47,901 bases of DNA, taken from NCBI GenBank assembly GCA_019752115.1, contig JAIEMN010000031.1:1-47901 (forward strand), written 5' to 3'. The stretch comes from Gemmatimonadaceae bacterium (lineage in GTDB: Bacteria > Gemmatimonadota > Gemmatimonadetes > Gemmatimonadales > Gemmatimonadaceae). The stretch's first letter is position 1, and each line of letters starts with the position of its first letter. Below are positions 1-8,193 of the stretch, piece after piece. Position numbers and translations under genes: made by a program. The notes beneath the pieces were generated by a model, which was not told the origin of the DNA, made no database searches, and saw only the letters and a program-made list of their open reading frames with translations.

Positions 1-1329
1 GGCGGCACACCCGCCGGCACGACGGCCGCAGCGGCCGCTGGCGGCCGCGCTGCGCCACGATCGGCGGCCAGGGGCACCATCGCCCTCCCCCCACGGCCAA
101 CGACGGCCTACGGGGCGCGTGGCCGCCCGATGGCGCCGCCGGTGCCGGCGTGGGTGACCAAGGCCATGGCCGGGACACTGCTGCTCATGGCGCTCGGGGT
201 GGTCGGGCGCGTCGCGTTCTTCTCCACCCCGGTGGGTGCCGAAGCCGCGCCGGGCGCTGATGCGTTCGTGGCCGCGGGCGAAGCACCGGCGCGCCCCGCA
301 CCGTCGCCGCGCTCGTCGCTCGATTCGGCGCTCGCGGCGAGCCGCGGCGTCACGACCCCGCCGATCTCCCCGGTGGCGCAGGCGATGCGCACCCCGGTCG
401 CGCGCCCGGCCGATCCGTCGGTGGCTCCCGCGGCCGTTCCCGGCGTGGTGGCCCCGCCGCCAGCGGGCACGATGTCGCCGGGCAGCTTTGCGGTCCCCGT
501 CGCGCCCAGCGCGATGGCACCGCTCAAGCCCGGGCAGCTGGTGAGCCCCACACTGACCGGCGGCGTCGCGGTCGTGGCCACCGAGAAGCCGGGGGTCCCG
601 GCGATTACCAAGGCCGCGCTGCCGACCGCGGCGGATTCGGCGCGCATGATTTTCGTGCAGCCGGCGCGCCGCGCGGCGGGCGAATCCCGCGTGGTCACGC
701 CGGCGCCCGGGCGCGCACCGCTCACCTACGATGAACTGCGCCTGCGCAACGGGCAGGTCATGCGCGGGCGGGTGGATGTGGTGCAATCGGGGAGCGTGAT
801 CTTCCGCGACCAGAAGACCGGCCTGCGCTACGACATCCGCAAAGACGACATCGACGAGATCATCAGCGAGTTCGGCACGCCGGTGCGCTTCCGCGCGGCC
901 GGCGCCAGCACGACGCCCGAAGCCGCGAGCGTACGCCACAAGGGCGTGGGGGGCCGCTATCGCGTGCGCTACGCCGCCGCGACGGCGGTGGGGTCTCCCG
1001 AATGCGTCTCGGTGTGGACGCGCCCGCCCAACGCCGAAGACATCGCGCTGGTGAAGCATCGCCCCGGCGCCGACACGTTGAGCATCGCCTTCGAAGGCGG
1101 CGACAACTTCCCGAGCAACATCGATGGCGAGGGATGGTTCGCGAGCACCTTCCGCATCGTCCCCGATCAGGCGCGCACGATGACCGCGCTCACCACCCGA
1201 CTGAACGGTCGCTTCCTGGCGAATGGGTCCCTGCAGTTCGCGGTGAATATCGTGTTCTTCCGGCGGATGCGGACGGGAGCGGATGTGACGTGTAATGTCA
1301 CGGTGAACGCGGAGGGGAAGCGGGAGTGA
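1..1329 (+). CDS. Membrane-anchored protein with long Ala/Pro-rich stretch, probably 5'-truncated
   Basis: I do not recognise the family. The frame is open from base 1, so the true start may lie outside the window; the first in-frame ATG is at 130 and gives 399 residues. Counted from that ATG, residues about 10-31 form one hydrophobic helix, about 32-195 are Ala/Pro/Val-rich low complexity, and about 196-250 form a compact segment rich in short alternating strands (LRNGQVMRGRVDVVQSG onward). The remaining C-terminal part contains two cysteines. An Ala/Pro-rich region followed by one helix and an extracytoplasmic domain resembles the C-terminal half of bacterial membrane Ser/Thr kinases, but no kinase motif is in the window, so that idea is only a guess. 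Confidence 0.6.
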   Translation, partial: GGTPAGTTAAAAAGGRAAPRSAARGTIALPPRPTTAYGARGRPMAPPVPAWVTKAMAGTLLLMALGVVGRVAFFSTPVGAEAAPGADAFVAAGEAPARPAPSPRSSLDSALAASRGVTTPPISPVAQAMRTPVARPADPSVAPAAVPGVVAPPPAGTMSPGSFAVPVAPSAMAPLKPGQLVSPTLTGGVAVVATEKPGVPAITKAALPTAADSARMIFVQPARRAAGESRVVTPAPGRAPLTYDELRLRNGQVMRGRVDVVQSGSVIFRDQKTGLRYDIRKDDIDEIISEFGTPVRFRAAGASTTPEAASVRHKGVGGRYRVRYAAATAVGSPECVSVWTRPPNAEDIALVKHRPGADTLSIAFEGGDNFPSNIDGEGWFASTFRIVPDQARTMTALTTRLNGRFLANGSLQFAVNIVFFRRMRTGADVTCNVTVNAEGKRE

Positions 1330-1356
1330 GATCGGGGATGTGAGACCTGGGACTCA

Positions 1357-1420
1357 CCCCCGAGAGCTCAGGGGGCAGAACGTCAGGGGGGAGAGTTCAG
1401 GACCGCGAGTGCTGTCCTGA
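1357..1420. repeat. Repeat family A, copy 1
   Basis: This 64-base block matches 4599-4662 with only a few substitutions. It is built from variants of a CTCAGG-containing unit (GAGAGCTCAGGGGG, then AACGTCAGGGGGG). Its 3' end can fold into a 7-bp hairpin (TCAGGAC/GTCCTGA, 10-base loop). The second arm that makes copy 2 a long palindrome is missing here. The rest of the 1330-1692 gap shows no gene; the only other feature is a GGAGG ribosome-binding site just before 1693. Confidence 0.8.
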
Positions 1421-1692
1421 TGCCCACTCCCTTTGGTCCTCCCCACTGATGCCTAAGGGGCTCCTCACCACGCCCCAAACTGGTACCGCACTCCCCCTGC
1501 TATATGTGCGTAAGGCGACGCCTCACGCGCCGGCAGCCGATGCCTGACACACCGTCACGCCGGATGTCGTAGCTATCAGGCGCACTTCACGCACCGATCG
1601 CGTCCGACGGAGGACGTCGTTCCTGTGCCACTCGCGCCTCTGCGAGCGCGCTCCCCCGCCAACGCGGCGGAGCTACGCGGAGGACGAGGCCT

Positions 1693-4578
1693 ATGTTCCG
1701 CACGCGCATGGCCGCGGTGTTCGCGGCCCCGAGCCTGACCGCCTGTGGTTCCGGTGGCGGCGGCGACACCAGCGGCGGCGGCGGCGGTATCACGCCACCA
1801 CCACCGAACCCGGTGGTTACCACAGTGGAGGTCACCCCCGGGAGCAGCACCCTGCTCGCACCGGCCACGGTGCAGCTCACCGCGACCGCGCGTGACGCGA
1901 GTGGGGCCACTCTTGCGCGCACCTTCACCTGGACCTCCTCCGCGCCGAGCATCGCCTCGGTCTCATCGGGTGGCCTTGTGACGGCCGTCAGCGCCGGCGC
2001 GGCGACCATCACCGCTGCCACGGACGGCAAGCAGGGCGCGGCGGCGATCACCGTCGTCGCGAGTGCGGACGGTCCGGTGGTCGCGCGCGGTGATGTCGGG
2101 CCGGCAGGAGGGACCGTCGGCACGACCGAGATCGCGGTGACGATTCCGTCGGGCGCGTTGGCCACGACGGCCGCGTTGACGCTGGTACGGGATACCGTGC
2201 ACATCCCGGAGTACACCGAAGGCACGGCGACCGCCAACTACACGCTCGAGGGGCTGCCGAGTGATCGCGTGGTCCCGGTTCGCGTGCGCATCCGGCCCAC
2301 GACCACGCTGAGCGGCACGCTGGCGATTGCCGTGACGCGCCCCACGCTCGCGTTTTCCGACAGTACCGATGAGCTGGTGCTCGGCACGACGCTCGTCGCC
2401 GCCCAGGATTCGGCGGGATACATCCAGGCCACGGTCCCGCTCCGCGGCCGACCGAGCGCCTGGACCACGTCGCTTACGGTCCCGCCGGGGAGCGGCTTCC
2501 GCAGCGCCGTGCGCGCCAATGTGAAGAGCCAGAATCCTCAGGATCTCAAGGCGGCGGCGGAGCTGTCCGGCCTCATGCAACTCACGCGGGTGGTGTCGCC
2601 GAAGGGCGCGTTCGAGGTCTGGGGCTTCGGCAACAATCCGACGCTGCTCGCCAAGGTCACCAAGGTGGCGCGGCTCATGGACGAGGCGCGTGATCAGATC
2701 CTGAGCATGGGCTATTCGTGGGAGCATCGCACGACCTGGCCGATGCAGGCGTACCTCGCCAGCGGCAGCTGGAATGGCGTGTACTACAGCGTGGCGCCGG
2801 ATCCATTCGATCCGAACCTCGGCTATGTCGCCTACAATGTCGCGCGCGTGGATCTGGGCTGGTTCCCCGGCACGGTGATTCACGAACTCTTCCACTTCAC
2901 GCAGACCTCGTTCACGCGGCAGATGACGTGGTCGGAGCCGCTCTGGCGCACGCAGTGGCTGAACGAGGTGTTCTCGACATGGATCGCCGAGAAGCACCCG
3001 TCGGTGGCGAAGCCGTTCAACCATCCGACGCCGCTGTCATGGGCCGATTCGCTCTGGTCCGGGATCGGTCGCGACCTGGTGGCCAACTCGGGCTATGGCA
3101 AGGCGCCGCTGGGAAAGTGGCTGGCCGATACGTACGGTGACGCCAAGGTGCGCCAGATGTACGCGGACGTCGCCAATGGAGTGACCCCCATCTCGGCGTT
3201 CCTGATGGCCTTTCCCGGTGAGCGGGAAGTGTGGTATCCGCAGTTCCTGAAGGCGCAGCTGGAAGGCAAGATCTGGCCGTACTGGCCGTTCAATGCCCTC
3301 TGGCCGAGGAGCTTCACGTACAGCGATACGGCCACCGCGGGCGTGCGTGGCACCCTCACCGAGAAACTCCTCGGACTCGCGACGGAGGGCGTCCTGCTCA
3401 CGCACGACCCGGCGCGATTCGGGCCCGACTACACCCTGCCAGTCTCGCTCGATGCCGTCTCGGCGAAGGCCGCGACGTTGACGGCGTTCCGGCACGCGCC
3501 GGGCGCGGCGACGTGGACGTATGTCGGCACTGGCGACACGGTGCGATTCCCCCCCAGCATGCTGCGCAGCACCGACGATCTGCTCGTGCTGATCACCAAC
3601 ACCGATCTCAAGGCGCCGTACAACCTCGCCTGGACGCTGCGGTACCTGATCGATCAGCCGCTCCCCGAGGGCGACCTGCACATGACCTCGGTGAGTGGAT
3701 TGAACAACGGTATCCGGTTCGTGTGTGATCGTCCTGGGGACTCCATCAGCTTCGATCCGGCCGAGAACGCCACCGATGTGTGGAGCTTCCTGTCCAACGC
3801 CGGGAAATGGACGAAGACGCAGGAGGACACCGCGAGACTGGCCGTCCTGCAGGCGACGTACACGTGGGCCGCGTACCCGGCGGTGCAGGACTCCCTGCGT
3901 GCGTACGGACTCACGCTCGAGTCCAGCATGCAGTTGCTGCGCCGGGACACCGTGCGGGTGCAGGGTCGTCTCAAGTGGACGATCGGCGGGTCGAGCCTGC
4001 GCCTGGGCGGCGCCGGTGGGACGCTTGGCCGCGACACGGGCTCGCGCGGCGGTCTGCCGATCCCGTGGTGGACCGTGGCGGTTGCGGCAGTCGGCGCGCC
4101 TCTCCTGCTCCGACGGACGCGGCCGCGGCCGCGGCGCATCCTGCCCATCCTCGCCAGCGGCGCGCTCCTGCTCGTGGTCGGCTGCACCATCGGCCTCATC
4201 TCGATCACGATGGATGAGACGTTCGACTACACGTTCCACAAGCCGGCCTACATGTCCAACCTGCCGAACGCGAAGACGGCACTGGTCGAGCTTCGCAACG
4301 GCAGCGGAAAGACCACGATCAACAACTATCGGGTCGAGCACTGGGTGTACTTCACCACCGCTGGCAAGCCGGATTCGGTGAAGAGCACCTGCACCGGCAG
4401 CGGGAGCGCGTCCTACACGGTGGGTGGTGCGATCTACGCCGATAGCATCAAACCGGCGTCCGCCATCACGCTCACGCCCGAAGCGCGTCTCACGCGACTG
4501 GGCAAGGCGTTGGGGCTCGATCTGCGGCGGATGTCACCGGCAATTGGAGAGAAGGTGATGGCGTTGCCGATGCGATAG
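1693..4578 (+). CDS. Lipoprotein with bacterial Ig-like domain and gluzincin-type HEXXH peptidase motif
   Basis: The 961-residue product starts with a short hydrophobic segment and a lipobox (LTAC, cysteine at residue 18) followed by a Gly-rich linker, so it is probably a lipid-anchored envelope protein. Residues about 40-125 look like a BIG2-type Ig fold, followed by a segment with a GPAGGTVG start. HELFH at 397-401 and a downstream NEVFSTW segment match the two zinc-ligand motifs of gluzincin metallopeptidases. Near residues 788-831 there are two hydrophobic stretches separated by an Arg-rich patch, the second ending in VVGC like another lipobox, so the C-terminal 130 residues may be a fused second lipoprotein. 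A GGAGG sits upstream of the ATG. Substrate unknown; peptidase activity is inferred from motifs only. Confidence 0.7.
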   Translation: MFRTRMAAVFAAPSLTACGSGGGGDTSGGGGGITPPPPNPVVTTVEVTPGSSTLLAPATVQLTATARDASGATLARTFTWTSSAPSIASVSSGGLVTAVSAGAATITAATDGKQGAAAITVVASADGPVVARGDVGPAGGTVGTTEIAVTIPSGALATTAALTLVRDTVHIPEYTEGTATANYTLEGLPSDRVVPVRVRIRPTTTLSGTLAIAVTRPTLAFSDSTDELVLGTTLVAAQDSAGYIQATVPLRGRPSAWTTSLTVPPGSGFRSAVRANVKSQNPQDLKAAAELSGLMQLTRVVSPKGAFEVWGFGNNPTLLAKVTKVARLMDEARDQILSMGYSWEHRTTWPMQAYLASGSWNGVYYSVAPDPFDPNLGYVAYNVARVDLGWFPGTVIHELFHFTQTSFTRQMTWSEPLWRTQWLNEVFSTWIAEKHPSVAKPFNHPTPLSWADSLWSGIGRDLVANSGYGKAPLGKWLADTYGDAKVRQMYADVANGVTPISAFLMAFPGEREVWYPQFLKAQLEGKIWPYWPFNALWPRSFTYSDTATAGVRGTLTEKLLGLATEGVLLTHDPARFGPDYTLPVSLDAVSAKAATLTAFRHAPGAATWTYVGTGDTVRFPPSMLRSTDDLLVLITNTDLKAPYNLAWTLRYLIDQPLPEGDLHMTSVSGLNNGIRFVCDRPGDSISFDPAENATDVWSFLSNAGKWTKTQEDTARLAVLQATYTWAAYPAVQDSLRAYGLTLESSMQLLRRDTVRVQGRLKWTIGGSSLRLGGAGGTLGRDTGSRGGLPIPWWTVAVAAVGAPLLLRRTRPRPRRILPILASGALLLVVGCTIGLISITMDETFDYTFHKPAYMSNLPNAKTALVELRNGSGKTTINNYRVEHWVYFTTAGKPDSVKSTCTGSGSASYTVGGAIYADSIKPASAITLTPEARLTRLGKALGLDLRRMSPAIGEKVMALPMR

Positions 4579-4598
4579 TGGGGGTGAGGTGTGAGGCC

Positions 4599-4702
4599 CC
4601 CCCGAGAGCTCAGGGGGCAGAACGTCAGGGGGGAGAGCTCAGGACCGCGGTTGCTGTCCTGAGCTCTCCCCCCTGACGTTCTACACCCTGAACTCTCAGG
4701 GG
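4599..4702. repeat. Repeat family A, copy 2: long palindrome between convergent genes
   Basis: Bases 4619-4645 and 4656-4682 are a perfect 27-bp inverted repeat with a 10-base loop. Outside it, 4601-4617 and about 4685-4702 continue the symmetry imperfectly, giving a stem of roughly 45 bp. It lies between the lipoprotein gene (+) and puhC (-), which converge here, and may stop transcription from both sides. A seven-A run at 4704-4710 lies on the puhC side, so for puhC transcripts the U tract comes before the hairpin and this is not a classical intrinsic terminator. The left half duplicates 1357-1420. Confidence 0.85.
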
Positions 4703-4721
4703 TAAAAAAACCGTCCGCCCG

Positions 4722-5246
4722 CTACTGAATGGGAATAAACGGCGCCCCATTCTTCGGCCCCGGCCCCGGATGAGCCTTGAGCAGATTGTCGAAGCTTTCG
4801 ATCTGCGTGGGCCCGAAGCTCGTGATCGTGATGTGCTGCGTCGTGCTCGGGTCGTGCAGCACGAGGCGGCCATCGGTGTAGCGCACGAGACGGAACGGCG
4901 CATCCGCGCCGACGCCATAGGCGCGGCGGGTGCGGGTCAGGGAGCGCAGGGCGCCGCGCAGGAAGCCGTTGCTGTTCGGCGGCAGGTCCACGGCGATCGT
5001 GTTGGTGCTGGCATCGATGACGCGAATGCCGTGATCGGGGGCGTCGGCGAAGCGGAGCGAGCGTTCGATGAGCACGGTGGACGGCGTTTCCCGATCCGCG
5101 CCGATCCCGAAGACGCGCGCCGAGATGGCGAGCGCGAACGTCGTGGCGACGAGGAACCCCGCCATGTACAGCGCCGGGCGCGGGACCTTGAGCGTATGCT
5201 CATCCCCCCGGGCGCCCGGTTCCTGCTCGAAGACGATCTCACTCAT
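4722..5246 (-). CDS. puhC: Photosynthetic complex assembly protein PuhC
   Basis: The 174-residue product has one N-terminal membrane helix (residues about 28-48) and a periplasmic domain. It is the last gene of the puhABC order, 17 bases after puhB. PuhC is known from purple bacteria as an accessory protein for reaction centre and LH1 assembly. Length, topology and the central segment with FADAPDHGIRV and VDLPPNSNGFLRG fit the family. Assignment rests on family resemblance plus position; there is no catalytic motif to check. Confidence 0.88.
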   Translation of the reverse strand: MSEIVFEQEPGARGDEHTLKVPRPALYMAGFLVATTFALAISARVFGIGADRETPSTVLIERSLRFADAPDHGIRVIDASTNTIAVDLPPNSNGFLRGALRSLTRTRRAYGVGADAPFRLVRYTDGRLVLHDPSTTQHITITSFGPTQIESFDNLLKAHPGPGPKNGAPFIPIQ

Positions 5247-5263
5247 GTCGTACGCTCCAGGTA

Positions 5264-5935
5264 TTACGCGCCTGCGGGCTGCGGGACGGCGTGCCGGTCG
5301 ACCACGCGCGACGATTCACCGCCGCGCTCGACGCGCGACGCGGCATCATTCGCCGACGACGCCACAACGGCGTCGGCCAGGATGCGACCGACTTCCTCGG
5401 CGTTGGGCAACCCGCGCAACACCGGCTCCGGCTGATTGAGGCGGAACACGCGGCAGTGCGGCCAGAGCGCGCTGTACGCCAGGCGATGGCCCTTGGCCAG
5501 CGAGAGCGTGACCTGCCCCGAGCCATCCTTGAAGCGCCCGACACCCGCCGACACGAGGAGCTTGAACGGGATGTTGATCGACACCGAGAACACCATGCCG
5601 ATGCGCAACACGACGCGCTGCGACGTGATGGCGTACCACGTGGTGCTGGCCACCGCCTTGGCGAGGCCGAAGGCGAGTCCGAGCACGAAGGCCGACAGGC
5701 TCACGCGCACGAACAGGCTCGACACCCACACATCGCCGCCCACGGGCTCCGGCGTGGACGCCAGCCACCAGCCCAGCATGATGGCGAAATACGTCGCGAT
5801 CACCCGCCAGTGAAAGACGTGCGTCGCGAGGAGGCGCATCTGCGGCGCGCCCTCCCACAGCAACCGCTCGCCGATCGGCAGCGGATGCGGCACGCCACGA
5901 ATGTACTCGGGCGTGCCGCTCTCTCCGTGGCTCAT
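5264..5935 (-). CDS. puhB: Photosynthetic complex PH-domain protein PuhB
   Basis: The 223-residue product begins MSHGESGTPEY and has a LLWEGAP segment followed by three to four hydrophobic helices, then a PH-like (YdbS-type) domain with TSQRVVLRIG. PuhB in purple bacteria is a membrane protein that helps assemble the reaction centre, acting around the H subunit. I chose the ATG at 5935 because it overlaps the puhA stop as ATGA, indicating translational coupling. An upstream in-frame ATG at 6121 would only add residues encoded inside puhA. Confidence 0.9.
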   Translation of the reverse strand: MSHGESGTPEYIRGVPHPLPIGERLLWEGAPQMRLLATHVFHWRVIATYFAIMLGWWLASTPEPVGGDVWVSSLFVRVSLSAFVLGLAFGLAKAVASTTWYAITSQRVVLRIGMVFSVSINIPFKLLVSAGVGRFKDGSGQVTLSLAKGHRLAYSALWPHCRVFRLNQPEPVLRGLPNAEEVGRILADAVVASSANDAASRVERGGESSRVVDRHAVPQPAGA

Positions 5936-6477
5936 ATGATCGGCTGTGCGCGCTCGGGCTTCGCGTACAGATGCCCACCGGCGTAGTACGCCCCGATCTT
6001 GTCTTCTTCGAGCAGCGTGATCTGGTCGTCGCGCTTGGTGGTCGGCACGTTCGCGAACTGCGCGGCCGTGATGCTCTTCACCAGGAGCTTGTCGTTGCCC
6101 CAGAGGCCGAGGTTCGGCCACTGCACGAAGCCCACGGGGAGAAGCCGACGCTCCTCGCTGCCGGTGAGCTGCACTTCGTAGTACGAGACCTGCGGCTCGG
6201 ACCGGTTCACCCAGATCTCGACCACCGTGCCGGCGACCTGCTTGTCGGCAGCGATGACCGGGAGGCCGCGCGGATCCGGATCGCCCTTGGCGACCGAGAA
6301 GGCGGGATCGATGCGCATCGGCACGATCTTGGCCGCGCCATGGAACGTGAGATCGGGCTCGTCACGACGCGCGGCGTTGTACGACGCCGGGCCGACGCCA
6401 TCGATCATCGGATTGCCGGTCGGGACGATCGGCGAGCCGTTGTAGTTGTCCGCGGGAACGAACTTCACGCTGGTCAT
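5932..6477 (-). CDS. puhA: Reaction-centre H subunit, cytoplasmic domain as a separate polypeptide
   Basis: The 181-residue product matches the extramembrane part of PuhA: PTGNPMIDGVGPAS, ARRDEPDL, GLPVIAADKQVAGTVVEIWV, and TLLEEDKIGAYYAGGHLYA near the end. In purple bacteria this domain caps the cytoplasmic face of the L/M core and shapes proton delivery to QB. It lacks the N-terminal membrane helix, which is encoded by the preceding gene. Its ATG overlaps that gene's TGA by one base (TGATG), so the two pieces are probably made in a coupled way. The frame is intact with no sign of decay, which suggests a functional two-piece H subunit. Confidence 0.93.
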   Translation of the reverse strand: MTSVKFVPADNYNGSPIVPTGNPMIDGVGPASYNAARRDEPDLTFHGAAKIVPMRIDPAFSVAKGDPDPRGLPVIAADKQVAGTVVEIWVNRSEPQVSYYEVQLTGSEERRLLPVGFVQWPNLGLWGNDKLLVKSITAAQFANVPTTKRDDQITLLEEDKIGAYYAGGHLYAKPERAQPII

Positions 6478-6680
6478 CAGTGCGTGCCCTCGCCGTCGTG
6501 ATTGCGGTGGATGTACGTCTTCTTGGCGCCCGGCTTCGGCCAGCCTTCACGCGGTCCCTGCGGCGACTCGAGCGGATACCCCTCGCGCTTGTCCTCGCGG
6601 CGGAGGTAGATGATCAACCCGGCGAAGAAGAGCCAGAACGCATACAACGCGATCTGGGCACCATCGATTTTCTCCATCAT
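6477..6680 (-). CDS. puhA: Reaction-centre H subunit, membrane-helix segment as a separate polypeptide
   Basis: The 67-residue product contains [20 protein letters not shown], matching the single helix of purple-bacterial PuhA, then REGYPLE and a KPGAKKTYI stretch that aligns with the PKPKTFIL region just after the helix in Rhodobacter H. The protein ends there with TGA, and the cytoplasmic domain restarts in a different frame at the overlapping TGATG. A GGAG precedes the tandem ATG-ATG start. In other purple bacteria both parts form one protein of about 255-260 residues. The helix should anchor the separate cytoplasmic piece to the reaction centre. Confidence 0.92.
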   Translation of the reverse strand: MMEKIDGAQIALYAFWLFFAGLIIYLRREDKREGYPLESPQGPREGWPKPGAKKTYIHRNHDGEGTH

Positions 6681-6710
6681 GGAGGATGCTCCGGAGCGTG
6701 AAGGGACCGG

Positions 6711-8159
6711 TCAGGCGGGAATATCCGCGAGCCCGAATGGACGAGACGAATCTACAGCATCCTGGGCCGTCGCGTGACGGGCACTCAGGAGGTACAACGG
6801 GAGCAGCGTGGCGATCAGCACCACGATCTCCGTGACATACACGGCGGTATATGGAACCGCCGGGTGGTTCAACACGGGACTCAGCTCATTCCGCGCCACC
6901 AGGTGCGACAACCAGTCCTTGGTCACACCGCTGACGGCAAACGAGAGCCCCTCGGCGGTCGCAAAGACGGCCCCCCAGGCGCCCAGCGCGATCCCGTGCT
7001 GCGAGGCGTCGCGGATGCCCATGGCATAGGACAGCGTCCCCACCCCGAAGAGCCCCTCGCCAAACCCGATGAGCATCACGCCCACCCGGAAGAAGAAGGC
7101 CGAGGAGTAGACGCTCGCGAGGGAGACGAGGGCGAAGCCCAGCACCCCCCAGAGCACCCCCTGCTTGGCCAGGCGGATGGGGTCGTTATGGAGCCGCAGG
7201 AGCGTGGCAGCCACGATGAACGAGACCACCGCCCCGAACGCCATGATGGCGGTCAGCGCCGTGGTCTCAGCCACGGTGAAGTGCAGGATCTCCCCGCCGT
7301 ACGGCTCGAGGAGCACGTCCTGGAGGTTGAACGCAAAGAAGCCCAGCCCCACCGCCATGAGGAGACGGACCGCCTGTCCCCCCTCGGAGAAGGTGCGCCA
7401 GGCGTCGCGGAAGAGTGGGCGCCGTTCGCCCTTCTGGTACTCCACCACCCCGCGGACCCGCACTTCCTGCTTCCAGAGCGACACCGCGTTGCAGATCACC
7501 GTGAACACCGCCGTCCCCTGAATCACCTGGATGAGCTTCATGGGCGTGAAGCCCTGCAGCAGCCGCTCGAGCACGAGCGCACTCACCAGGGTGCCCATGA
7601 GCATCATGAGATACATCAGGGCGATGACGCGCGGCCGCTTGTCTTCCTCGACGATGTCGGTGGCGAGTGCCAGACCGGCCGTCTGCGTGGTGTGCGCCCC
7701 GGCCCCCACGAGCAGGAACGCGAGCCCGGTCCCCGCATACGCGACCCAGAGCGGCGCCCGCCCGCCATGCTCGGAGAGCACCAGCAGCGCGAAGGGCATG
7801 ATGGCCAGCCCGCCGAACTGCATCTGCGTGCCCAGCCAGAGATACGGGACACGCTTCCACCCCAGGATGCTCTTGTGCGTATCGGACTTGAAGCCGACGA
7901 GCGCGCGGAACGGCGCGACGAGCAGCGGGATGGCGAGCATGATCGCCACCAGCGACGCCGGCACCTTGAGCTCCAGGATCATCACGCGGTTGAGCGTGCC
8001 CACGAACAGCGTCTGCACCATCCCCACCGACAGCTGAAACAGCGTCAGGCGGAAGAGGCGCGACAGCGGCACATCATCACTCGCGACGTCGGCGAACGGC
8101 AACCAGTCGGTGTTGACGTTGCGCCAATAGTTGACGAGCCGATCGGACGGGGAAGCCAT
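6711..8159 (-). CDS. lhaA: Light-harvesting 1 assembly factor LhaA (PucC-type MFS family)
   Basis: The 482-residue product has about 12 membrane helices and the PucC-family opening (RLFRLTLFQLSVGMVQTLFVGTLNRVMILEL). Family members in purple bacteria help insert bacteriochlorophyll-binding antenna peptides. It lies directly upstream of puhA, the usual place for lhaA. I start at the ATG at 8159, which has CGGAG a few bases upstream; 20 further in-frame upstream codons would overlap the acsF end. A second PucC-like protein (bch2) is encoded in the other operon. Confidence 0.93.
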   Translation of the reverse strand: MASPSDRLVNYWRNVNTDWLPFADVASDDVPLSRLFRLTLFQLSVGMVQTLFVGTLNRVMILELKVPASLVAIMLAIPLLVAPFRALVGFKSDTHKSILGWKRVPYLWLGTQMQFGGLAIMPFALLVLSEHGGRAPLWVAYAGTGLAFLLVGAGAHTTQTAGLALATDIVEEDKRPRVIALMYLMMLMGTLVSALVLERLLQGFTPMKLIQVIQGTAVFTVICNAVSLWKQEVRVRGVVEYQKGERRPLFRDAWRTFSEGGQAVRLLMAVGLGFFAFNLQDVLLEPYGGEILHFTVAETTALTAIMAFGAVVSFIVAATLLRLHNDPIRLAKQGVLWGVLGFALVSLASVYSSAFFFRVGVMLIGFGEGLFGVGTLSYAMGIRDASQHGIALGAWGAVFATAEGLSFAVSGVTKDWLSHLVARNELSPVLNHPAVPYTAVYVTEIVVLIATLLPLYLLSARHATAQDAVDSSRPFGLADIPA

Positions 8160-8193
8160 CACGTACTCCGAAAAGAACCGGTCACTAGCAGGC

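Noticed and set aside
4704-4710. A seven-A run as an intrinsic terminator tail for the 4619-4682 hairpin
   Set aside because: On the plus strand it is A, not T; on the minus strand the T run precedes the hairpin, the wrong order.
6475-6480. puhA frameshift or pseudogene
   Set aside because: The break is at a domain boundary, has a TGATG restart, and both parts are intact and conserved, so a functional split fits better.
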